From CAYMKL01 sp964390805 (lineage in GTDB: Bacteria; Chloroflexota; Anaerolineae; VGOG01), in the NCBI GenBank assembly GCA_964390805.1, contig CAYMKL010000163.1, positions 1-14,197 of the forward strand: DNA of 14,197 nucleotides, read 5' to 3'. Of this stretch, positions 9,001 to 14,197 are shown piece after piece. The translations under genes were made by a program, and so were the position numbers. The notes below the pieces were generated by a model. That model ran no database searches, was not told the DNA's origin, and saw only the letters and a program-made list of their open reading frames with translations. Each line of letters starts with the position of its first letter. The first letter of the stretch is position 1.

Positions 9001-9085
9001 ACCTAGCTCAAGATCGCCCGGTGCCAACACCACACCGATGGCTAACAGTGGCCCCGGATGATCATAATCCACCAGCAGTTCCAGC
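9001..9085 (-). pseudogene. Decayed partial copy of the upstream membrane-protein gene
   Basis: This spacer segment aligns by eye with 9495-9584 inside the membrane-protein gene. Shared blocks are GCTGGAACTG, GATCATCC, TGTGGTGTTGGCAC (14 of 14 bases) and CTAGGT, in the same order with a few small indels. Over a 65-base core I count about 72 percent identity. The frame is shifted relative to the intact gene in its first part, then reads PLLAIGVVLA against PLLAVAVVLA. A GTG-started 89-codon frame (9132-8863) overlaps the TGA of the membrane-protein gene by four bases and runs through this remnant into the PHP-ATPase start. It could conceivably be translated, but its composition does not look like a real protein. 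Confidence 0.5.
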
Positions 9086-9128
9086 TCGCGTGGCTTTCGT
9101 TGTGAGAATGGTTCTAGCTCCCCCTCCT

Positions 9129-10553
9129 TCACTCTCCCGGCTCCTTTGGCTCTGGCTCCTTTGGCTCTGGCTCCTTTGGCTCCGGCTTCTTTAGCTCTGG
9201 CTCCTTTGGCTCTGGCTCCTTTGGCTCCGGCTCCTCTGGCTCCGGCTCCTTCGGCTCTGGCTCCTTTGGCTCTGGCTCCTTTGGCTCTGGCTCCTTTGGC
9301 TCCGGCTCATTTGGCTCCGGCTTCTTCACTCCTTCTCCCTGCTCCCTTTCACCTAGCACTTTGACTGCCAAGTCATCGAGAAACTCGTAGGCCCTGTCGC
9401 TGAACAGCCCGAGTATGAAGGACACAGCCACTACTAGCTCCACAGGCTGGCCGCGCAGGCTGATCTTGAAGCCCAACGTCTCACCACTGGTCATACCTAG
9501 TTGGAAGTAGCTGAGTGCCAACACCACAGCGACAGCCAGCAGCGGAGCCTGGATGATCTTGGCCCACCACCACCAGTTCCAGCCAGGATCGAACTTTTCC
9601 GTGGCGATATACTTTCCGGCATACCACAACCTCACCGCCAGCATCCCCGCCAGGCTCCAGGCCATTACCTCCAGCCACCGCATGCCCGGATGACTCCAGA
9701 ATAGCGACTGTGGGCCACGGATCCTATCGGCGACCTGACTGACCAACTGTGCCACCAGCCGGCGGTTTGGCCGGTCCATCCCCAATTCTTGCGTGATGTC
9801 AGCGAGGGTCTGCCCCACTTTCGAGTCAGTGGCGTATCCCAAACCCTTGGTCGTCTCCTTGAGCTGTTCCACCTGATCAAGCATGGTCTGGGCACCCAGC
9901 GCGTCCAACGCCCACGCCTGGGCCGTCTCCAACTCAGCCTGGAATAGTTGTTTGGGAACCTCTCGTTCCTCTTCAGAGGCCGATACGAACTGGGTCGCCT
10001 TCGACTTGGCCGCTTCCAGGATCTTCGGGCTGACAGCTTCCTGTATCCCTGATTTGACTAGGTCCTTGGCTGCTGTATCAAACAGGCCAGTCACTTCGTC
10101 GCTAGTCTCAGCACGGAGTACTGACTGCTCCAGGTCGTGGAACAACGCCTGGATGGCGGGCGATGCGATGGCAGTCGGTGTCTCCAGTTGGCCCTCCAGC
10201 ACGGCGACTGTGACCAGCAGGTCCCGTCTAGCGCCGGCTACATCCGCTGCCTCATAGTGCATGTACCCGTACTCCCGGAAAGTAGCCACGTGGGCAATGG
10301 CATACACCACCACCAGCACAATCAACACCAACAGTGTCCCCCTAAAGGCTTGAGCGCCTACCTTTGCCTTCAATTGCTTCTCCAGTGCTGCTTGCTTGTC
10401 GAGCGCTTCCTCTAGTTTCGCCTGCAGTTCTTCCTGCTTCTCCCGCTCTGCTTTCTCCTGTGGGGTTTCTTCTTGAGTTACCTGCTGGTCCTCAGCCGTT
10501 TTCGTTGCCTCCTTTGTGGTTTCTGTCTCGGTTCCCTGCTTGTTCTCAGTCAT
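9129..10553 (-). CDS. Uncharacterised membrane protein with EPEPK-repeat tail
   Basis: The 474-aa protein has an SD (AAGGAGG, about 9 bases before ATG 10553). Residues 1-65 are Glu/Thr/Gln-rich, hydrophilic and partly coiled-coil-like. A transmembrane helix spans about 72-92. Residues about 93-285 form a soluble helical region. Three further hydrophobic segments lie at about 293-313, 334-355 and 368-386. The last 65 residues are about 13 proline/glutamate/lysine pentads. I do not recognise a family or any catalytic motif. With a single early helix and a cluster of three later ones, the 93-285 region would sit on the opposite side of the membrane from the N-terminus, and the C-terminal tail would be on the N-terminal (probably cytoplasmic) side. 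It may be co-transcribed with the PHP-ATPase gene about 200 bases downstream. A scaffold or membrane-anchor role is only a guess. Confidence 0.85.
   Translation of the reverse strand: MTENKQGTETETTKEATKTAEDQQVTQEETPQEKAEREKQEELQAKLEEALDKQAALEKQLKAKVGAQAFRGTLLVLIVLVVVYAIAHVATFREYGYMHYEAADVAGARRDLLVTVAVLEGQLETPTAIASPAIQALFHDLEQSVLRAETSDEVTGLFDTAAKDLVKSGIQEAVSPKILEAAKSKATQFVSASEEEREVPKQLFQAELETAQAWALDALGAQTMLDQVEQLKETTKGLGYATDSKVGQTLADITQELGMDRPNRRLVAQLVSQVADRIRGPQSLFWSHPGMRWLEVMAWSLAGMLAVRLWYAGKYIATEKFDPGWNWWWWAKIIQAPLLAVAVVLALSYFQLGMTSGETLGFKISLRGQPVELVVAVSFILGLFSDRAYEFLDDLAVKVLGEREQGEGVKKPEPNEPEPKEPEPKEPEPKEPEPKEPEPEEPEPKEPEPKEPELKKPEPKEPEPKEPEPKEPGE
9132..9326 (-). repeat. 15-bp-period coding repeat (EPEPK pentads)
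   Basis: About 13 units of five codons, mostly KEPEP with variants NEPEP, EEPEP, KEPEL and KKPEP, form the tail of the membrane protein. At the DNA level, near-identical 15-bp units of the type ggctcctttggctct alternate Glu codons. Such arrays change length easily by slippage, so copy number may be wrong in a short-read assembly. The plus strand across it gives a spurious Ala/Leu/Pro frame. Confidence 0.92.
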
Positions 10554-10585
10554 TATGCGATGCCTCCTTATGCGGTTTTAGTATG

Positions 10586-10602
10586 CCGATCCTACGGATC
10601 GG
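10586..10602 (-). other. Hairpin just upstream of the membrane-protein SD
   Basis: A perfect 7-bp stem (CCGATCC/GGATCGG) with a 3-base loop lies about 17 bases 5' of the AAGGAGG of the membrane-protein gene. It is not followed by a U run, so it is not a typical terminator. It may affect translation or mRNA stability. Confidence 0.55.
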
Positions 10603-10675
10603 CCCTGGCCTGATGTCGCCACTCCCCTTTTGGGAGGGTCTACCCACTGAGCTTAGGCTGCCAACGTGAACCGGC

Positions 10676-10709
10676 GGCTTCGCGGCGTTGCAAGCGCGGA
10701 GCGAAAGCC
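10676..10709 (-). other. Imperfect GC-rich stem-loop in the leader
   Basis: GGCTTTCGC on the minus strand can pair with GCGAAGCC at the far end of this segment with one bulged base, leaving a GC-rich inner part. It is one of several potential structures in the 423-base non-coding stretch. Pairing was judged by eye only. Confidence 0.35.
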
Positions 10710-10778
10710 TGTCGCCCTGACTGCCAAAGCCCCTCCCCCACCTCTGGGACTGAGCAGGATTGGCTAACCCAACAAACA

Positions 10779-10827
10779 GACAGCCGACCACCCACCAGAA
10801 TCTCTCCCGGGCTAGGGGTCGGCTGTC
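10779..10827 (-). terminator. 11-bp perfect inverted repeat: possible terminator or attenuator
   Basis: GACAGCCGACC (10779-10789) and GGTCGGCTGTC (10817-10827) are exact reverse complements separated by 27 bases. On the minus strand the second arm is followed by the loosely T-rich TGTTTGTTGGG, a weak U tract. It lies about 150 bases past the stop of the glycosidase/peptidase gene and immediately after the stop of the three-codon ORF. It could terminate that gene's transcript, act as an attenuator for the downstream gene, or be an operator-like or leader structure. The long loop is atypical of an intrinsic terminator. Confidence 0.45.
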
Positions 10828-10837
10828 AATCTTCCAT
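10826..10837 (-). CDS. Three-codon ORF (Met-Glu-Asp) behind a strong SD
   Basis: ATGGAAGATTGA at 10837-10826 is preceded by CAAGGAGGGT, whose GGAGG lies 5 bases before the ATG. This is as good a ribosome-binding site as those of the large genes, but the frame ends after three codons and its stop overlaps the first arm of the 11-bp inverted repeat. It may be a minimal leader ORF whose translation influences folding of the downstream structure. It could also be a chance SD or the remnant of a decayed gene start. Confidence 0.4.
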   Translation of the reverse strand: MED

Positions 10838-10909
10838 GTAACCCTCCTTGATGAAAGAGATTTGCTACGACGAGGGCTGCGAAGGTGCTACATTCCGCTC
10901 TATGTTGCC

Positions 10910-10938
10910 ATTGTACTACAGGTTGAAGCAGACGTGAA
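10910..10938 (-). promoter_or_regulatory. Candidate sigma-70-type promoter for the leader and membrane-protein gene
   Basis: On the minus strand TTCACG (10938-10933) and TACAAT (10915-10910) are separated by 17 bases. The -10 matches consensus at 5 of 6 positions and the -35 at 4 of 6. It lies downstream of the glycosidase/peptidase stop and would give a 5' leader of about 350 bases before ATG 10553. It is a motif match only. Confidence 0.35.
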
Positions 10939-10976
10939 ATTCCATCTGGGACAGACTGCTCCCATCCGTAACAGCA

Positions 10977-13900
10977 CTATTCAGCCTCCCAGGTTCCATC
11001 GTCTCGCAATAGGTAGACGCCCCCTCTAGTCCAGAGCTTTTGCCCCCACGCGAAGCGCTGGCTCCCGCCCTCGTACGCCTGCTCCCCCTCCTTTGCCCAA
11101 CCGACCCCATCGCGCACACCGGCTTGTTCCCGCCATACCTTCCCGAAGCCGTAGGTTGGTTCCCGAAGCCCTGCTGGAGGCTGGAGCCCCGTGCTGACGG
11201 GATCTGTACCAGGATTGAAGGTGTCCTCGTAGTCGGCCCAGGTGTTGTCATTATACAGAACGTAGATTCTTACTTCGTCCTCTCGCCAGACCATCCTACC
11301 ATGCTCGAAAGCCTGGTCTGCGCCATGGAAGCAAATGCGCGGGCCGGGCACTGCTTCTCCTGGCACGACCTCTTTGGCCTCAGCGCAGGCCATAAACACC
11401 TCACAGGTCACCTTCTTCTGAGTGGCTGGTCCCAGGGCTCCCTGTTTGTACAGTCCATAGTTCTTGCCAGGGAAATCCTGGGTGCAGAACCAAACGGCCA
11501 GGGCCACCCGGGGATCGGCTTTCAGGACGTCGAAAGCGGTGCACATGGCATGGGCCTGGAAATCCTGCATGTCGGCCTCCGAGACGTCCTCACTCTCGGG
11601 CGTCGGCCAACCGAACTCGGAGATATAGAGCCTCTTAGCCGCATCCTGACCCTCATGCTGTTTGATGACACACTCGATGCGGCCCAGGTGGCCAGCGTAG
11701 GCACGCCGGATGTTGGCGGCCACTTCGTCCTTGTTCTGGTTGAACTCCTCATGGAGGTATAGGTGGTAGCCTACACCGTCAAATGGGTAGCTCCCGTCAC
11801 CCCACCCAAACAGACGCTGTCCGGCGTCGTATACCTTCTCCAGATAGCCCGCCGGCCCTTCCCAGTTTTCCCAAAGCCCTTCCAGGGGCCCCGTGATGAC
11901 CTTGACCCCGTAGGGTCTCACCCGCTGGTAGATGCTCTGCAGCATCTTCGCCACCCAGTAGGGGTGAATCCAGGCTTGTGACCAGGTCTTTCCAAACGGG
12001 TTCAGTTTGTCCCCCGGCTTGTCAGGAGGGTGATGGTGATGCCAGTCGTCAGGCTCGTTGAAGGTCTCAAAGACGTGGATCTGGTTGCCGAACTCCTGGA
12101 CGATGGTCTCGAAGTGATCGGTGTACCGCTCGATCCACTCATCAGGCGTTTCCCCTACATCAGCGATGTAGCCCTCCACGGAGTCCTTGATCTTCTGCCG
12201 AGCGGCGCTGGTGTACCCCGACAGGGCCCAAGTGGCCTCAACAGGCGGGAATCGGAACAGGTTGCGCGGGTCTGGACGAGTGGCCTCTGCGCCGACCAGG
12301 CCATAGATCTGTGGGCCTTCCCCACCCCAGGCGTTAATCAGGCCCTGGATGATGCGGTGGTAGGTCTCGCTCCACGTTCGCCCTAGGTGAAGCTCTGGGT
12401 CGTCGGGACGGCTCCACGGCCCGAGGATGAAATTGAGGCGAACCCAGCAGGCGCCGGTGCTGGCCAGGATGTGAGGGCTGGCCGAGGGCCCCTCTATGGC
12501 CCCCGTTTCCGGTGTGATAGGGCGGTTGGCCTCGATGCCAACCTTCAGGTATCCCAGTCTGGGTTTCTCCGGCTTGGCCAAAGCTGCGGCGCTGGTCAGA
12601 GCAGCCCAGGTTTGCGGCCCGATGATCCCATCTACGATAAGATCGTTGGCCCGCTGGAATTCTCGCACCGCCGCATCGGTGATCTCAGCGAAGATGCCGC
12701 TGATGTCCTGAGCTTCCACATACTTGAGGGACGACAAGCGCCACTGCACCTCTTTGATGTCTTCGCCCCGCAGTTGCGGCTCCTTCAACTCCAGCCGCCG
12801 ACGGCCAGGGATGCGGCGCATGAATTCCACCCACACGGCCGGAATCCCCCCAGCTTCATGGCAATTGCAGGCCTGGTTGATGGACATTCCTCGGCACAAT
12901 TGGAAATGGTACATGTGCTTTGGATCAAGCCAATCCCCACCCCATTCCAGCCCCAACCCTTTCCCGATCTCTCCCAGCCTCTGCCAGTCAAAGCTCTGGT
13001 CCCAGCTCCAATCCCCGTCATCGTCCCTGAATACCAGGTCGCAGGCCAGGCCATACTGGTGCCAGGAGTAGCCAGGGAGATCCCTGGTGGTCCCCTCATC
13101 GTACCGCTTCTGTTGCTCCTCAAAGGAGCGATAGGCTTCGTACACGGCCACGTTCAGTCCCTCGGCGTGCGCCTCGGCAAGCAGTTGTTCGATTCTATTC
13201 TGTAAGACCGGATAGAGCTTTCCCAAATCCCGATCAAGGAGTGGTATCTCTGCCTCGCCCTCACCTATGATTTCGCCTATGACTCCGGGATACTCAAAAG
13301 GCTCGGCCGGGTTCGCCTGGGTATACGCGATCAGCTTTTTGGCCACCTCCGTCCCGGCCACGTCGAAACGCGCCCAAACCCCGGCGAAACTGCCCCAGGT
13401 GTAGATAGTGGCTCCGACGACATAGTCATCCTTTTGCAGTTCCTCGTCGTACCAGACCAGTTGCCGGAAATAATAGTCGGCCTTGTCGGGCTCGTTGTCG
13501 CGCTGGGCCCAGAAGCCGCCTAGTTCCCTCCACGTTCCGCCTGCGACACCCGGTGGCTTGGGACTCACCCCATAATCAATGCCACATTCGGTGATCACCA
13601 ACGGCACGTCCCCCAGCTCATTGGGGATAAGATGTTGACGGTAGACCTTACGGTAGCGCAGCGTCGTCCAGCCCTCATCCCCCTCATCAATGGTGGGATC
13701 CAGTTGATGCTTCCCCGTCATCCACCACATCCAGGGACAACTGTACTCGTGGAGACCGAGGATGGCCTCATACTCCCTGGCCGCCTGCAGCGCCGGCAGG
13801 AAGGCGGGCCAGAGATCTAGCTCTGGCGTGCCGGTGGCGAAGTTTCCGAGCACGCACTTCAGCCCCAGGTCGGCCATCAGCCGCATACGCTCCACCTCGA

Positions 13901-14197
13901 ACTGGGCATACCAGGCCATACCCTCCTCGTCCTCCCAGACCGGCTCGTTGTGGCCCTCCCAGTACACGATGTAGGGATTGGCCTGGTACGTGGGCAGTTG
14001 ATCCTCAAGAAACTTCTCCACCGCTTCGAGAGGCGTCTGTCCCATCTCCTTCTTCTGTTTTTGGGCCGTGTAGTCAGTCGCATCTATGACCAGGCGACCG
14101 ATCACCAGAACACCATCCGGAACGTCCCGTGCCATTCCCCAGTCGTAACTACTCAGGCTACCCCTCAAGAGTACAAGGGATGAAGGGGTTGCCGGTC
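10977..14197 (-). CDS. Multidomain cell-wall-type enzyme: glycosidase-like barrel, M15 peptidase, peptidoglycan-binding domain, second glycosidase-like barrel (5' truncated)
   Basis: The frame is open to the right edge of the window. A TTG at 14168 has no SD and begins mid-domain, so the true start lies outside. Counting from that TTG: residues 1-290 resemble a clan-A (beta/alpha)8 glycosidase with WEGHNEP (acid/base E75) and VITECG (nucleophile E194). Residues about 320-425 match an M15 D-Ala-D-Ala carboxypeptidase/endolysin-type Zn peptidase (SWHQYGLACDLV with H370 and D377, then GLEWGGDW and DPKHMYHF with H421 or H418). Residues about 450-530 match PG_binding_1 (VQWRLSSL ... GIIGPQTWAAL). 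Residues about 550-930 form a second glycosidase-like barrel (FETFNEPDDW with E705, ISEFGW with E851). The C-terminus has two Trp-rich units (FEHGRMVWRED; FAWGQKLWTRG). It probably acts on cell wall or surface glycan outside the cell. The sugar substrate is not predictable. Confidence 0.82.
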   Translation of the reverse strand, partial: PATPSSLVLLRGSLSSYDWGMARDVPDGVLVIGRLVIDATDYTAQKQKKEMGQTPLEAVEKFLEDQLPTYQANPYIVYWEGHNEPVWEDEEGMAWYAQFEVERMRLMADLGLKCVLGNFATGTPELDLWPAFLPALQAAREYEAILGLHEYSCPWMWWMTGKHQLDPTIDEGDEGWTTLRYRKVYRQHLIPNELGDVPLVITECGIDYGVSPKPPGVAGGTWRELGGFWAQRDNEPDKADYYFRQLVWYDEELQKDDYVVGATIYTWGSFAGVWARFDVAGTEVAKKLIAYTQANPAEPFEYPGVIGEIIGEGEAEIPLLDRDLGKLYPVLQNRIEQLLAEAHAEGLNVAVYEAYRSFEEQQKRYDEGTTRDLPGYSWHQYGLACDLVFRDDDGDWSWDQSFDWQRLGEIGKGLGLEWGGDWLDPKHMYHFQLCRGMSINQACNCHEAGGIPAVWVEFMRRIPGRRRLELKEPQLRGEDIKEVQWRLSSLKYVEAQDISGIFAEITDAAVREFQRANDLIVDGIIGPQTWAALTSAAALAKPEKPRLGYLKVGIEANRPITPETGAIEGPSASPHILASTGACWVRLNFILGPWSRPDDPELHLGRTWSETYHRIIQGLINAWGGEGPQIYGLVGAEATRPDPRNLFRFPPVEATWALSGYTSAARQKIKDSVEGYIADVGETPDEWIERYTDHFETIVQEFGNQIHVFETFNEPDDWHHHHPPDKPGDKLNPFGKTWSQAWIHPYWVAKMLQSIYQRVRPYGVKVITGPLEGLWENWEGPAGYLEKVYDAGQRLFGWGDGSYPFDGVGYHLYLHEEFNQNKDEVAANIRRAYAGHLGRIECVIKQHEGQDAAKRLYISEFGWPTPESEDVSEADMQDFQAHAMCTAFDVLKADPRVALAVWFCTQDFPGKNYGLYKQGALGPATQKKVTCEVFMACAEAKEVVPGEAVPGPRICFHGADQAFEHGRMVWREDEVRIYVLYNDNTWADYEDTFNPGTDPVSTGLQPPAGLREPTYGFGKVWREQAGVRDGVGWAKEGEQAYEGGSQRFAWGQKLWTRGGVYLLRDDGTWEAE

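Noticed and set aside
9146..9364. Plus-strand frame rich in Ala/Leu/Pro repeats
   Set aside because: It is the antisense shadow of the EPEPK repeat array. It has no SD and its composition is dictated by the repeat.
10660..10720. Integron attC-like site, suggested by GCAACGCCGCG-type bases near a GC-rich stem
   Set aside because: No matching pair of core sites, no integrase and no cassette-like gene array are visible.
10546..10791. 81-codon minus-strand frame across the leader
   Set aside because: It has no SD before its GTG, low-complexity composition, spans the hairpins and ends just inside the membrane-protein start. It looks like a chance open frame.

Overview
The window is a metagenome-style bacterial scaffold with one 100-N gap (5340-5439). 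All five substantial genes lie on the minus strand, so transcription runs from high to low coordinates. DNA is moderately GC-rich and Shine-Dalgarno (SD) sites are strong (GGAGG). The C-terminal repeats of the cell-wall-type enzyme (a tryptophan-rich 'FExGxMxWR ... YVLYxDxxW' pattern) and the NTPase with TPR-like repeats suggest an uncultured Chloroflexota (Anaerolineae-like) bacterium. This placement is inference. No tRNA, rRNA, CRISPR array, transposase or integrase was seen.

Layout in transcription order: (1) 14197-10977, a 5'-truncated multidomain enzyme: glycosidase-like barrel, M15-type peptidase, peptidoglycan-binding domain, second glycosidase-like barrel, C-terminal repeats. (2) 10976-10554, a 423-base non-coding stretch with a candidate promoter, a three-codon ORF behind a strong SD, an 11-bp inverted repeat and further hairpins, which looks like a long structured leader. 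(3) 10553-9129, an unknown membrane protein ending in about 13 EPEPK-type repeats. (4) a short spacer holding a decayed copy of part of that gene. (5) 8927-6438, a PHP phosphoesterase fused to an ABC/SMC-like ATPase, resembling proteins annotated as TrlF-like. (6) 6362-2483, a very large patatin-like lipase interrupted by the gap, with about ten membrane helices between its catalytic Ser and Asp. (7) 2387 to the left edge, a Cap4/DUF4297-like nuclease fused to a STAND NTPase with TPR-like repeats, truncated by the window.

Genes 5-7 are the interesting part. They are co-directional with gaps of about 75 and 95 bases and combine a putative metal-dependent phosphoesterase/ATPase, a membrane-embedded lipase and a nuclease-STAND protein. 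Each is a type of module seen in anti-phage immunity. Together they make a candidate undescribed defence locus, possibly including the EPEPK membrane protein upstream. Defence function is inferred from domain types and arrangement only.

The nuclease-STAND gene has no stop codon inside the window. It is recovered by translating the minus strand without interruption from ATG 2387 to base 1.
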